64,000 bases of DNA. It comes from Vibrio ostreae (GTDB lineage Bacteria > Pseudomonadota > Gammaproteobacteria > Enterobacterales > Vibrionaceae). Both the position numbers and the translations under genes were made by a program. The DNA lies in NCBI RefSeq assembly GCF_019226825.1, contig NZ_CP076643.1:186001-250000 (forward strand). The letters run 5' to 3'. Numbering within the stretch: position 1 is the stretch's first letter; every line of letters starts with the position of its first letter. This document shows, in pieces, positions 12,181 to 21,816 of this stretch. Below the pieces are notes generated by a model that did no database searches, was not told the origin of the DNA, and was given only the letters and a program-made list of their open reading frames with translations.

Positions 12181-13637
12181 TTATTGCAGTGTCAAGAAGC
12201 GCTCTCGTTGCACCATCAACTGGTCGATACGTGCATCGTAGCGCGCCTGTTCCAAACTGCCCAGTTTCGCCAGCTGGCTGGCCTGAGTATAAAACTGAAT
12301 CGCTTTGTTCCAGTTGGCTTGCAGAGCGAGGATTTCAGCCCGTGCCGCCAGCTCTTCGGCGCCGTTCCCCCCAGGGCACTGGACTCAGATAACAGGTGCC
12401 AGCCATTGGGATCGTTGGGGTTGTCATGGGTGTAGCGCTGCAGGGTACGTATTGCCTGCGGATACTGCTCCGCTTTGATCAATGCGTTGGCATAGTTGAT
12501 GATCAGCACCGGGTTGTTCGGCTTCTGCTTCAGCGCGCTGCTGAGGCGTTCGACTGCCTGTGGCGCGCGGTCTGTGGCCAGATACAGGTCGGTCAGCGCA
12601 TCGAGATAGAAATTATTGTTGGCATCGCTTTTGAGCAGCGAATCGAGCAGGGGCTCTGCCTCATCAAAACGGCGGCTGTCGAGATACACCAGCGCCTTAC
12701 CATACTCAAAGGCCGGTTTGAGCTCGGGAGCGGCTTTTTTCTGCGTGCGCTCAAACCAATCCAGCGCGGCATCTGAGTCAATCCCGGCATATCGGGCAAC
12801 CACGCGCGCGCGCGCCAGGTGATAATGCAGCGACGGCGGCAACTGAACCGGGCTGAACTGCTGGGCACGCACCCGGCTGTCGGTGATACGATCAGCCGGC
12901 AGCGGGTGAGTCAGCAACATAGGCGGTGGTGTGCTGGCATAGCGATATTCATCGGCCAGACGACCAAAAAAGCGTGGCATGGCATTGACGTCAAAACCCG
13001 CTTTGGCCAGGGTATTGATGCCAAACCGGTCGGCTTCTTTTTCATTGGCTCGGGTGTAGTTGATCTGACTCTGAATATTACCGGCGGTCGTGGCGGTAAT
13101 GGCGGCAATACCCGCTTGCGGGGCTGCGATAGCCAGCAGCAGTGAGCCAGCCAGGGCGGCAATGGTGGCCGGCGTTCGCTGGGCCTGATCTTCCATACTG
13201 CGCGCCAGGTGACGTTGGGTGACATGGGCGATTTCATGCGCCATCACCGATGCCAGTTCACTCTCAGACTGGGCATGCAGGAATAGGCCGGAATGCAGGG
13301 CCACATAACCGCCGAAAAACGCAAACGCGTTAATGTTACGATCGCGAATCATAAAAAAGGTGAACGGCGTTTTGACATCATCGCTGTTGGCGACCAGGCG
13401 GTGACCGAGCGCATCGATGTATTCGTTCAGGACCGGGTCATCGATAACCGGTTGGTTATTGCGCAGCATGCGCATGTATGCGTCACCATAGATCAGTTCC
13501 TGATCTATGGTCAGGGTTGAGCCGGCGACGGTGCCGATGTCGGGCAATTCAATGCTGTCGGCATAACTCGGCACCGGAGCGGCCAGGGCCGCTGCGAGGC
13601 AGAGACATAACAGTGAACGAGTACGTTTGACTATCAT
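12181..13637 (-). CDS. bepA: Beta-barrel assembly-enhancing protease BepA (YfgC), frameshifted
   Basis: A periplasmic M48 metallopeptidase that helps assemble or degrades outer-membrane proteins. It starts with a signal peptide (cleavage near SYA). The zinc motif is HEIAH in VMAHEIAHVTQRHLAR, with ANEKEADRFG supplying the third ligand, followed by TPR helices. The annotated frame goes out of register at a run of six Cs (12367-12372). With seven, the tail would continue ALGGNGAEELAARAEIL and end at 12181, giving 485 residues, the normal length. I infer one lost base, probably a sequencing error. The ATG at 13637 is chosen because it starts directly with the signal peptide. Confidence 0.92.
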
Positions 13638-13906
13638 AGCTACAGGTAATACTCCAAAATCATCTCTCACTAAGACACTGTCTCATCGGAATGGTTTCCC
13701 TGCGGGCGGCCGGGACTGATACGCTGACAAGGTGCGCCGGCATGGCTGCAGCGCTGCACCTTTGACCATTAGTCAATCTTGCGCGGGTTTGCCGATTCGC
13801 TATTGCTTGGTAATGAAAGGTAACGATTTTTTCTCCGAGAGAAAAACTGGCACGCCGCGCAAAAGACTATACAATATCTCACCTATATTAAGGATTGAGC
13901 CGCAGA

Positions 13907-14143
13907 ATGGAACCGAATATTCTCGATTTACGTCAGCAGCGCTGCCCTATGGCGTTATTACTTGCCAAACGTCACACTGTGCAGCTGGATGCTGGTGAAT
14001 CGACCACCATTTTGCTGTCTGATCCAAACTCAAAACGCGATATTGAAGCCTACTTGCTCCGGCAACCGTTTACCTGCCAGAGTGACTATGCCGATGGTTA
14101 TTTTTCGCTATACATAGTTAAGGAGAGAGGATCCAATGTTTGA
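13907..14143 (+). CDS. TusA/SirA-family sulfurtransferase-like protein
   Basis: A 78-residue protein with the TusA family core, DLRQQRCPMALLLAKR. The family cysteine is present in the CPM motif (CPxP in classical TusA), so the second proline is replaced by Ala in this copy. Its sulfur acceptor is unknown. The ATG at 13907, 12 bases after AGGA, is preferred to an upstream in-frame TTG. Its last 8 bases overlap perM, indicating translational coupling. Confidence 0.85.
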   Translation: MEPNILDLRQQRCPMALLLAKRHTVQLDAGESTTILLSDPNSKRDIEAYLLRQPFTCQSDYADGYFSLYIVKERGSNV

Positions 14144-15209
14144 ACTGGTGAGTCGTTGGTATAAGCGACGTTTCTCCGATCCACACGCTGTCAGCCTGGT
14201 GGCGATACTGTTCTTTGGTTTTATTACCATCTATTTCTTTGGTCATCTAATTGCCCCTCTGCTGGTCGCTATTGTACTGGCTTATCTGCTGGAATGGCCG
14301 GTGATCCAATTGTGCCGAATGAAAATCCCGCGCACTCTGGCGGTGATATTAGTCATTATGCTGTTTACCGGCCTGATGTTGCTGGCGGTGTTTGGCCTGG
14401 TACCGACCATCTGGCAGCAGATCGTTAACCTGATTAACGATATTCCCAATATGTACAACGGGCTGCAAAAATTTATCGCCATGATTCCAGAGCGCTATCC
14501 GGAACTGGCCAATCTGCAAATCGTTGAATCGATTGTAACCAATGCCAAAAATAAAGCGTTGGGTATGGGCGAATCCGTGGTGAAAGGCTCTCTGGCTTCC
14601 CTGGTCAGTATTGCGACCTTAGCGGTTTACCTGATCCTGGTGCCTTTGCTGGTCTTCTTCCTGCTCAAAGACAAGCAGGAAATGTTGGGTATGGTGCGCG
14701 GCGTTTTGCCACGCAACCGTAAGCTGGCCAACAAAGTCTGGCATGAAATGAATCAGCAAATTTCCAACTATATTCGCGGTAAAGTATTGGAAATATTGAT
14801 TGTGGGTAGTGTCAGCTATGTCACTTTTGCTATTCTTGACCTGCGTTATTCGGTGCTGCTCGCGGTCGCGGTCGGCCTCTCGGTGTTGATCCCGTATATC
14901 GGTGCTGCCGCAGTGACGGTTCCGGTGGCAGTGGTCGGTTTGTTCCAATGGGGAATGACGCCGCAGTTTTACTACCTGCTGATTGCTTATGGCATCATAC
15001 AGGCACTGGATGGGAATGTACTGGTTCCGGTGCTGTTTTCTGAAGCGGTCAACCTGCACCCGGTTGCCATCATCGTCTCTGTGCTGGTGTTTGGTGGATT
15101 ATGGGGTTTCTGGGGGGTGTTCTTTGCTATCCCGCTGGCGACTCTGGTGAAAGCGGTCTGGAATGCCCTGCCGAGTACCGAAGAAGAGCCACCGGAGCAA
15201 CTGAGCTGA
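14136..15209 (+). CDS. perM: AI-2E family membrane protein PerM (YfgO)
   Basis: A 357-residue polytopic inner-membrane protein of the AI-2E transporter superfamily. It has about seven or eight hydrophobic segments with a soluble stretch near residues 95-150 (MYNGLQKFIAMIPERYPE). Family hallmarks are VPLLVFFLLKDKQEM and the conserved LDGNVLVPVLFSEAVNLHP. The substrate is not established, and some relatives export small signals or exchange ions. It overlaps the TusA-like gene and keeps the perM-bepA neighbourhood of other gammaproteobacteria. Confidence 0.9.
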   Translation: MFELVSRWYKRRFSDPHAVSLVAILFFGFITIYFFGHLIAPLLVAIVLAYLLEWPVIQLCRMKIPRTLAVILVIMLFTGLMLLAVFGLVPTIWQQIVNLINDIPNMYNGLQKFIAMIPERYPELANLQIVESIVTNAKNKALGMGESVVKGSLASLVSIATLAVYLILVPLLVFFLLKDKQEMLGMVRGVLPRNRKLANKVWHEMNQQISNYIRGKVLEILIVGSVSYVTFAILDLRYSVLLAVAVGLSVLIPYIGAAAVTVPVAVVGLFQWGMTPQFYYLLIAYGIIQALDGNVLVPVLFSEAVNLHPVAIIVSVLVFGGLWGFWGVFFAIPLATLVKAVWNALPSTEEEPPEQLS

Positions 15210-15230
15210 TTGCAGCACTAAATTTTGCGG

Positions 15231-15262
15231 CGCCCTGTCATTGTATGATGGGGCGTTAATTT
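15231..15262 (+). terminator. Probable terminator after perM
   Basis: CGCCCTGTCAT pairs with ATGATGGGGCG with two G-U pairs and a three-base loop. It is followed by TTAATTT, so the T-run is imperfect. Confidence 0.6.
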
Positions 15263-15438
15263 ATCCGGTGAATAAAATGTAAATAAAGTATTATTGATTG
15301 AACTATAACTAACGGTTAAGTTAAGCCTTAAGTTTTGTTATGGCTAGTCGATATATACACAATGATGGATCAAATAATAATAAATGACTTTTTATTGATT
15401 GCAGTTAATCGCTACAAGCTTATGAGTTGAGGGAAGAT

Positions 15439-17310
15439 ATGAGATTTAGCCAAAAAATTGTGGCCGCTTCATCGGCGCTACTGTTACTGATTATATTGCT
15501 GTTATCGATTCAGCAGCTGAGCACAGTGCGCACAGAAGTCGAGTCTTTGGTTAACAGCAGCCTGAAGGAGATGGTTGCCGGGGTAAATAACACGATTACC
15601 GCACAGATGACCAGTAAAAAGGCGCTGGCTCAGTCCACCACCGAAGTTCTGGAACTGGATCCGCAGAACCGCACTTACGTTAAAAACGTGTTGGAAAAAC
15701 CGGCACTGAAAGGCAGTTTCCTGGCGGTCGGTCTTGGCTATCAAGCCGACGGCAGTGTGGTTGAAAATGACGATGGCTGGGAGCCAAGCGGCGATTATGA
15801 TCCGCGTAAACGCCCTTGGTTTATGGCCGCCAAGCAAGAGCGTAAGCTAACGCTGACTGCGCCGTATGTTGATGTATCAACTAAGAAAACCATTATGTCT
15901 ATCGGTACGCCGGTGTTTGACAACGGTCAGTTTGTCGGTGGCATGTTCTACGATCTTGAGCTGACCAAGCTGGCAGATCTTATTAACTCCATTAACCTTT
16001 TCGATGCCGGTTACCTGTTCATCGTTACCGCCGATGGCACCACTATCGCGCACCCGACCACGGCGAACAACGGCGAGAAGCTGAGCAGCTATCTGCCACA
16101 GGTCACCATTACTCCAGGAACGCAGGAAATAGAGATTGATGGTAATCCGTTTATGGTCAACTTCACCAAGGTGCCAAGTGAAAACTGGTACATAGGTGCG
16201 ATTGTCGATGAAAATAAGGCTTACGATGCAGTGGATACGTTGCGTACTAATAGCATCATTTACACTGTGATTGGCGTATTGGTGAGTATCGTCGGCCTGA
16301 GCTTGCTGATTAAGTTCCTGATGCGTCCGCTGGGTACGCTCAATGAAGCGATTAAAGATGTCGCGTCCGGTCAGGGTGATTTAACCAAACGTCTCAGTAC
16401 GGACACCGATAAAGAGTTTGCTGAGCTGGCACAGGGCTTCAATACCTTTACCGAAGCACTGCAAAAGCAGATTCAGCAGTCCAAGGCGATTGGCGTAGAA
16501 ATCATGCATGGTGCTGAGCAAACCATGGGAACAGTGCAGGGCTCTGCGGCGGCGATGCGCGATCAACTGCAGGAGCTTGAGCAGTTGGCAACCGCGATGC
16601 ACGAGATGGCGGTGACAGCAACGGAAGTGGCCAATAACGCCCAAGGGGCCGCTTCAGCGGCGAAAGAAGCCGACGATGCGACCGTGGAAGGTTCACGTGT
16701 GGTGAGTGATACCGCCCAGTCGATTGACCGTTTGTCCGCTCATATTGAGATGGCGGTGGAAGAGGTGCGCGGTCTGGAATCGGCGACATCCAATATCGAA
16801 ACCATCTTGAAAGTGATCAACGATATTGCCGATCAGACCAATTTGCTGGCGCTGAACGCGGCGATTGAAGCTGCCCGTGCCGGTGAGTCTGGCCGAGGTT
16901 TTGCTGTGGTTGCCGATGAAGTTCGGACCCTGGCGCAACGTACTCAGCAATCGACGACGGAAATCCGCAGCATGATTGAACAGTTACAGGCGGGTGCAGG
17001 TTCCGTTTCTGTGGCGATGAAAGAGAGCAAGTCGACCGCAGAAGATGCCGTGGAAAAAGCTCAGCTGGCGGATGAAGCGCTGCAGCGTATCCGCGCGTCA
17101 ATTCAGCAGATCAGTGATATGAATATGCAAATTGCTTCTGCGGCGGAAGAGCAGAGCCTGGTTGCGGAAGAGATCAACAGCAATACGGTGAAAATTAAAG
17201 ACCTGTCGACTCAGGTATCGGAATCTGCGCAAGAGGCGAGTATTTCGATGCAGGCCCAGACAGAAAATGTGCGTGAGCAAGACGCCATTCTGAACAAGTT
17301 TATTGTCTGA
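15439..17310 (+). CDS. Methyl-accepting chemotaxis protein with dCache sensor
   Basis: A transmembrane chemoreceptor of 623 residues. An N-terminal membrane segment (about residues 8-28) is followed by a periplasmic double-Cache domain, a second membrane segment (near residues 275-300), a HAMP domain and the signalling domain. The hairpin tip reads [20 protein letters not shown]. The sensor has the DPRKRPWF segment and a downstream APYVD, resembling the amino-acid-binding subgroup of dCache domains such as Vibrio Mlp37. The ligand is therefore an inference. GAGGGAAG precedes the chosen ATG, and an upstream in-frame TTG at 15427 is rejected. It is monocistronic. Confidence 0.93.
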   Translation: MRFSQKIVAASSALLLLIILLLSIQQLSTVRTEVESLVNSSLKEMVAGVNNTITAQMTSKKALAQSTTEVLELDPQNRTYVKNVLEKPALKGSFLAVGLGYQADGSVVENDDGWEPSGDYDPRKRPWFMAAKQERKLTLTAPYVDVSTKKTIMSIGTPVFDNGQFVGGMFYDLELTKLADLINSINLFDAGYLFIVTADGTTIAHPTTANNGEKLSSYLPQVTITPGTQEIEIDGNPFMVNFTKVPSENWYIGAIVDENKAYDAVDTLRTNSIIYTVIGVLVSIVGLSLLIKFLMRPLGTLNEAIKDVASGQGDLTKRLSTDTDKEFAELAQGFNTFTEALQKQIQQSKAIGVEIMHGAEQTMGTVQGSAAAMRDQLQELEQLATAMHEMAVTATEVANNAQGAASAAKEADDATVEGSRVVSDTAQSIDRLSAHIEMAVEEVRGLESATSNIETILKVINDIADQTNLLALNAAIEAARAGESGRGFAVVADEVRTLAQRTQQSTTEIRSMIEQLQAGAGSVSVAMKESKSTAEDAVEKAQLADEALQRIRASIQQISDMNMQIASAAEEQSLVAEEINSNTVKIKDLSTQVSESAQEASISMQAQTENVREQDAILNKFIV

Positions 17311-17333
17311 GTGGTGTACAGCTTCACACAAAA

Positions 17334-17361
17334 AAAGGGCCAGTCTTGTGACTGGCCCTTT
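17334..17361. terminator. Bidirectional terminator between the chemoreceptor gene and bcp
   Basis: A perfect 12-base stem, AAAGGGCCAGTC/GACTGGCCCTTT, with a TTGT loop lies between convergent genes. Confidence 0.9.
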
Positions 17362-17367
17362 GACTAT

Positions 17368-17841
17368 TTATGCATTTTTCTCATTGAGATAATTAAGAAC
17401 AACTTCGTGATGATCTTTGGTTTTGAACTTATTAAATACATGTTCAATTGTGCCGTTTTCATCAATCAGAAAACTGATGCGGTGCAGGCCATCGTACACC
17501 TTACCCATGAATTTTTTCTCGCCCCATACGCCAAACTGTTCCGCTACGGCATGGTCTTCATCTGACAGCAGCGTGAAGTTGAGATTGTCGCGTTCAATGA
17601 ATTTGCCCAGACGTTTAACCGGATCAATGCTGACACCCAGAACGACCACATTGTGCGCATCCAGTTCTGCTTTGACATCACGCATTCCTTGTGCCTGGAC
17701 AGTACAGCCCGGAGTCATGGCTTTCGGGTAAAAGTAGAACAGCACTTTTTTACCGGCAAAGTCAGACAAAGAGACCGTATTACCATCCTGATCGGGAAGC
17801 GCAAAAGCCGGTGCTGGTGAGCCTGCGGTTAGTGTATTCAT
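17368..17841 (-). CDS. bcp: Thioredoxin-dependent thiol peroxidase, Bcp/PrxQ type
   Basis: It reduces hydrogen peroxide and organic hydroperoxides using thioredoxin. The protein is 157 residues. The peroxidatic cysteine is in YPKAMTPGCTVQAQGMRD. E. coli Bcp has a second cysteine five residues later, and here that position is Gln, so the enzyme looks like the one-cysteine variant. A second ATG three bases upstream (17844) is possible. The AAGGAAGG site lies immediately before and favours the downstream ATG. It follows gcvR on the minus strand with a short gap. Confidence 0.94.
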   Translation of the reverse strand: MNTLTAGSPAPAFALPDQDGNTVSLSDFAGKKVLFYFYPKAMTPGCTVQAQGMRDVKAELDAHNVVVLGVSIDPVKRLGKFIERDNLNFTLLSDEDHAVAEQFGVWGEKKFMGKVYDGLHRISFLIDENGTIEHVFNKFKTKDHHEVVLNYLNEKNA

Positions 17842-17863
17842 CATCCTTCCTTTTATTGCTTGT

Positions 17864-18406
17864 TCAGAGACTGTTTTTAATAAAGTTCAGCGAACCTTTG
17901 ACCTGTAATTGAGCGCACACCGCATCAAAATCTTCCTGCAGTTGCATCAGATTACAATTACCGTCGACATGCGCGGTGATCGCGAGCTGGAACTGGTCGC
18001 GTTCACTTTCAAGTTTTTGCTTATCGATGGTCTGGGCACTGAGTGAGGCCATACCGATATTACGTTCGGCAAAAAACTGGGTGAACTTTTCAGTCAGCCC
18101 GGGCTTGTCATCGGACTCGACGTAAATGTCTACGATGTAAGCGTTGTTTTGGCTCACATGAGGTGAGGTGCGTTTCATCATGGTGATCAGCTCCTGCTCC
18201 TGCCCCAGTAACGGCAGCAAGGTTTCCACCCGTGTGACACTGTTGGCATTGCCCGACACTAACATAATCAGGGTAAATTCGTTTCCGAACAAGGCGATAC
18301 GACTGTCGATGATATTGCATCCGGCCTGAGTCACCAGTTTGATCACCTGATTACAGATGCCTGGTCGGTCGCTTCCTACTGCGGTAATTACTAAATGTTG
18401 AGTCAT
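17864..18406 (-). CDS. gcvR: Glycine cleavage system transcriptional repressor GcvR
   Basis: A 180-residue protein with two ACT domains and no DNA-binding domain. It controls the activator GcvA by protein contact in response to glycine. The first ACT domain begins HLVITAVGSDRPGICNQVI and the second begins YIVDIYVESDDKPGLTEKF. Both have the DxPG ligand-loop pattern. The gcvR-bcp pair next to divergent dapA-bamC is the usual gammaproteobacterial arrangement. Confidence 0.95.
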   Translation of the reverse strand: MTQHLVITAVGSDRPGICNQVIKLVTQAGCNIIDSRIALFGNEFTLIMLVSGNANSVTRVETLLPLLGQEQELITMMKRTSPHVSQNNAYIVDIYVESDDKPGLTEKFTQFFAERNIGMASLSAQTIDKQKLESERDQFQLAITAHVDGNCNLMQLQEDFDAVCAQLQVKGSLNFIKNSL

Positions 18407-18843
18407 AGCATCACTTCGCTGAATTTTTCCGGCATGTTAACACAGTTAAAGTATAGAGAAAGCGCACCAAAACGTCTTTTTCTGTGCGACGACAAAGCGT
18501 TATTTTGACATACCCGAAAGTGATAAAAATAAACCCTCTATAACGCGACAATTATCCTTTGCATGCAGTGATTTCATGATACAGTCGGGAAAGCAGGCAT
18601 AGAGCCTTTACCAAGTTGCGGTTCGCATCGAGCGCAGAAAGGGGTGTCTTTGGGCATAAATGACCACCGTTTGACATCCGGTGGTTTGTACTGTGTATAA
18701 AGCAGAGTACAGAATAGAATGAGCTTAAAATCTGACATCTGATAAATATTCACTCATAAGGGCTATTTAAGCGGTTTGCCCCTCTTGTGTTTTTCAAGCG
18801 CCATGCAGTACCATGCAAGAGTTATCAATCTAGGGAGATAGAC
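18407..18843 (+). promoter_or_regulatory. Divergent gcvR/dapA intergenic region with dapA leader hairpins
   Basis: There is no credible gene in these 437 bases. TTGACA at 18505-18510 is a good -35 box, but the -10 box behind it is weak. ACCACCG (18663-18669) and CGGTGGT (18679-18685) form a stem around a nine-base loop. A second inverted repeat, GTACT and AGTAC, lies just downstream. I looked for a lysine riboswitch core before dapA and did not recognise one. The dapA ribosome site GGGAGA is at the end of the region. Confidence 0.5.
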
Positions 18844-19722
18844 ATGTTTTCAGGAAGTATCGTCGCGTTAATTACACCTTTTAATTCAGACGGTGAGGTC
18901 GATTATCGTAGCCTGAAAAAGCTGGTCGATTACCATATCGATGCTGGCACTGACGGAATCGTTTCTGTGGGGACGACCGGTGAATCAGCCACCCTCTCGA
19001 TCGAAGAGCATGTCAAAGTTGTGGAGAAAACTGTTGAGTTTTCCGACGGGCGTATTCCGGTCATTGCGGGCACTGGTGCGAATGCAACCCACGAATCAGT
19101 GACCTTCAGCCGACTACTGAACAATACCGGCATCTCAGGTTACCTGAGTGTGACGCCGTACTACAACAAACCGACTCAGGAAGGTTTGTATCAGCATTAC
19201 AAAGTGATTTCTCAGGAAACCGACGTGCCGGTTATCCTCTACAACGTACCTGGCCGTACCGCGGTTGACATGAAACCAGAAACAGTGGCTCGTGTTGCGG
19301 AACTAAAAAACATTGTCGCACTCAAAGATGCAACAGGTGATTTGAGCCGTGTTGCCCTGCACCGTGAACTGTGTGGTAAAGATTTCGATCTGCTCAGTGG
19401 TGATGACGCGACCGGCCTCGAGTTTGTAAAACTGGGTGGTCAGGGTGTCATTTCGGTGACCAACAACGTTGCAGCTGCAGACATGGCAAAAATGATGCGT
19501 CTGGCGCTGGAAGGTAAGTTTGAAGAAGCTGAAGTGATTAACCAGCGTCTGATGGCGCTGCACAAAGGTTTGTTTGTTGAGTCCAGTCCGATTCCGGTTA
19601 AATGGGCTGCTCACAAAATGGGTCTGATTGCAGAAGGTGATCTGCGTCTACCTTTAACGGAACTCTCTGAACAAGCTCGTCCACTTGTTGCCCAAGCAAT
19701 GACAGAAGCCTGTATTTTCTAA
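18844..19722 (+). CDS. dapA: 4-hydroxy-tetrahydrodipicolinate synthase
   Basis: It condenses pyruvate with aspartate semialdehyde, the first branch step to lysine and meso-diaminopimelate. The protein is 292 residues, as in E. coli. The Schiff-base lysine is in [13 protein letters not shown], the catalytic tyrosine region is [16 protein letters not shown], and GTTGESATL binds the carboxylate. The ATG at 18844 behind GGGAGATAGAC gives the canonical [13 protein letters not shown] start. bamC follows 57 bases downstream. Confidence 0.97.
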   Translation: MFSGSIVALITPFNSDGEVDYRSLKKLVDYHIDAGTDGIVSVGTTGESATLSIEEHVKVVEKTVEFSDGRIPVIAGTGANATHESVTFSRLLNNTGISGYLSVTPYYNKPTQEGLYQHYKVISQETDVPVILYNVPGRTAVDMKPETVARVAELKNIVALKDATGDLSRVALHRELCGKDFDLLSGDDATGLEFVKLGGQGVISVTNNVAAADMAKMMRLALEGKFEEAEVINQRLMALHKGLFVESSPIPVKWAAHKMGLIAEGDLRLPLTELSEQARPLVAQAMTEACIF

Positions 19723-19741
19723 GGCACTATCCAGTACAATG

Positions 19742-19768
19742 CCGGGGTTTTCATACCCCGGTACATTT
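19742..19768 (+). other. Hairpin between dapA and bamC
   Basis: CCGGGGT (19742-19748) pairs with ACCCCGG (19755-19761), followed by TACATTTT. It could be a leaky terminator that lowers bamC expression relative to dapA. The T-run is interrupted. Confidence 0.45.
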
Positions 19769-19779
19769 TAGGAGTTTCA

Positions 19780-20808
19780 ATGAAGTTATCGCGTCAGCTG
19801 GTGGTTGGGTCACTGGCTGTTTTGGTGTTGAGTGCCTGTTCAAGCAGCCCAACGCAACGCCGCCAGGCCAAAGATGATTTTGCCTATCTAGAGACTAAAG
19901 ATTTTAAACAGTGGGCATTGCCTGAAGGGGCGACGCCGCAGTTTTATCCCGATTACGATATTCCTCAAGGTGATTTCAAAGGTGGTGTCGGCACTGTGGT
20001 CGATATTCGTCCGCCGCAACAGGTGCTGGAACTTATTCCAGGCGCCAGAGCCGAAAGCCAGAATGGCAAAGTCACTTTGTGGATGATCCGTAAAGATGAA
20101 GCCGATCAAGTGTGGCAGACTGCACTGACGATGATGCGTGAGCATAAAATTAAAGCGCGTCAACAATCAGACACCCAAGTTGAAACTGACTGGGTGAACT
20201 GGGTCTCGGAAGATGAAGATGCCGAAATCGGCAGCCGTTACGAACTGAGCCGGGTCGAAGCGAATAACCGTTATGGTTTCTCGGTCGCCCTGATCGACTG
20301 GCAGCAGGCTGGTGAGCGTCAGGCGGTCTCTATGACCAATAAAGAACGTTATAGCGTGTTGATGACCAACCTGGTGACCGCTCGATACGATCAGGAAGTG
20401 CGCGCGGAAGCGGAGCGTAAAGCTCAGGCGCTGGTGAAACAGATCCCGATCTCTATGGGTGCTGACCGCAGTGGCTTCCCGGTCATTATTGCTCGCTCTC
20501 CTTATAATGTTTTGTGGCCTCGACTGCCGGAGCTGTTGCCTCGCATGGGCTTTACTCTGGAAGAACGTAATCAGTCACAAGGTACGATTAAGGCTAAATA
20601 TGCCGCGCCGGATGATGAGTTCTGGCAGCAAATCGGTGTGAAACCAATGAACCTCAAGGCGGGTACTTATACCTTCCTGTTTGGTGATTTGGGTAACCGC
20701 ACGTCAATCAACGTGACAGATTCAGCGGGTAAACCGGTTGAGGAAGCGCTGTTGAAAGAGATGATGCCGGTGCTGGCGGCGATTTCGGAGCGCAGTAAAA
20801 CGCAATAA
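19780..20808 (+). CDS. bamC: Outer-membrane assembly lipoprotein BamC (NlpB)
   Basis: A lipoprotein subunit of the BAM complex that inserts beta-barrel proteins. The protein is 342 residues. The signal sequence ends in the lipobox LSAC, so lipidation is expected at Cys20. The long unstructured N-terminal segment that contacts BamD follows (DDFAYLETKDFKQWALPEG), then two helix-grip domains. The dapA-bamC pairing is conserved in gammaproteobacteria. Confidence 0.94.
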   Translation: MKLSRQLVVGSLAVLVLSACSSSPTQRRQAKDDFAYLETKDFKQWALPEGATPQFYPDYDIPQGDFKGGVGTVVDIRPPQQVLELIPGARAESQNGKVTLWMIRKDEADQVWQTALTMMREHKIKARQQSDTQVETDWVNWVSEDEDAEIGSRYELSRVEANNRYGFSVALIDWQQAGERQAVSMTNKERYSVLMTNLVTARYDQEVRAEAERKAQALVKQIPISMGADRSGFPVIIARSPYNVLWPRLPELLPRMGFTLEERNQSQGTIKAKYAAPDDEFWQQIGVKPMNLKAGTYTFLFGDLGNRTSINVTDSAGKPVEEALLKEMMPVLAAISERSKTQ

Positions 20809-20841
20809 AGGCTTTATTGACGTTACATCGTTATAAACAAC

Positions 20842-20867
20842 AAAAGGGACGCATCAGCGTCCCTTTT
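20842..20867. terminator. Bidirectional terminator between bamC and the DUF2897 gene
   Basis: AAAAGGGACGC and GCGTCCCTTTT form an 11-base stem with an ATCA loop between convergent genes. Confidence 0.92.
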
Positions 20868-20885
20868 TACTGTCATTGCACTTTA

Positions 20886-21140
20886 TTATTGCATTTTATC
20901 ACTGTGTGATCGCTTATCCTCACTGGCCGGGTCTTGCGCTGACTCGGGCTGCGCCGCTGATTCTCCGTGGCGCGCTTTATCCAGTTCATTGAGCTTGTCC
21001 AGTTCGCTTTTTGGCCGCTTTTCGCCAAACTTGACCGTATTGGCCGTCTGTTTCAATGCTGCAATATTGCCGACGAACACAAATATCACCAGCAGGGTGA
21101 TAACCCAGGGATTGAGTAAGAAGTCTATCATCTCAGTCAC
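20886..21140 (-). CDS. DUF2897 family small membrane protein
   Basis: An 84-residue protein with one N-terminal membrane segment (LLNPWVITLLVIFVFVGNIA). A charged hydrophilic tail rich in Glu, Lys, Ser and Ala follows. The NPWVITLL and NIAALK pattern matches the DUF2897 family of vibrios and relatives, function unknown. Its start overlaps the end of the upstream VanY-like gene by 8 bases, and it is the last gene of the yffB-dapE operon. Confidence 0.8.
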   Translation of the reverse strand: MTEMIDFLLNPWVITLLVIFVFVGNIAALKQTANTVKFGEKRPKSELDKLNELDKARHGESAAQPESAQDPASEDKRSHSDKMQ

Positions 21141-21816
21141 TATCGCAAATATGGCTAATAAATTGAGTGTAGATCTGATTGAGGTGTTCGCGCACCCACT
21201 GTTTCGCCAAAATGGGCGCCTGTTCTAACTGCTGATCCAGGATTTGCGGCGTGAGGGCACTCAGACATTCACGTGCGGTCGCACGGTGGCTGATATGCCA
21301 GGGTTCAAATGCCACTCCGGAACCATGCTGCTGGTAAGGGAAAAAGAAGCCGAAGCGGTGCAGGTTGCATTGCAGCCATTGATAAAAAGGCCGCTGATGG
21401 GCTTCTAAGTACTCCCAGGGCTCAAGTTGCAGCGTTTGTCCCTCAGGCAGGGCATGACGGTCAAAGACATCAAAATCACTGCCCCAATGATGACGGCTGC
21501 CACCGGGCAGGGCGGACCAGCGCAGGATGGCCTGCGCCTTTTCATCTTGCGATAATCGCGCCGTATCTAACGGCTGATTATCGGCATCGCGGATCACCGC
21601 TTCGCCGTTCATCTTACGGTTCCAGATCGCGAGCTGACGTTCAAACGAGCGAAAACCGCTGGCAATATTGAAATTAAAGCCGGCCGCATCGGCGGCTTGT
21701 TTCAACGCCAGCAAATCGGCGCTGACCTGTGGGTGGACCAGAAAGGCTTTCTGGCCTACCACGACTTCGGTCAGGTGTGACTCGGTTTGCCCGGTCAGCT
21801 GCTCCGCGGTCATCAT
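21133..21816 (-). CDS. M15 family D-alanyl-D-alanine carboxypeptidase (VanY-like)
   Basis: A zinc peptidase of 227 residues that trims D-Ala-D-Ala ends or related peptidoglycan peptides. The M15B motifs are visible: [10 protein letters not shown], the zinc motif [13 protein letters not shown] (HxxGxDxD type), and FEPWHISH with the catalytic Glu and third ligand. No signal peptide is visible, which is odd for a wall enzyme and leaves the site of action open. It overlaps dapE by 4 bases (ATGA), so a link to diaminopimelate and wall metabolism is a reasonable inference. Confidence 0.88.
   Translation of the reverse strand: MMTAEQLTGQTESHLTEVVVGQKAFLVHPQVSADLLALKQAADAAGFNFNIASGFRSFERQLAIWNRKMNGEAVIRDADNQPLDTARLSQDEKAQAILRWSALPGGSRHHWGSDFDVFDRHALPEGQTLQLEPWEYLEAHQRPFYQWLQCNLHRFGFFFPYQQHGSGVAFEPWHISHRATARECLSALTPQILDQQLEQAPILAKQWVREHLNQIYTQFISHICDSD

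Noticed and set aside
18550..18843. Lysine riboswitch before dapA
   Set aside because: The conserved core elements of the L-box could not be found, and the leader is short for that class.
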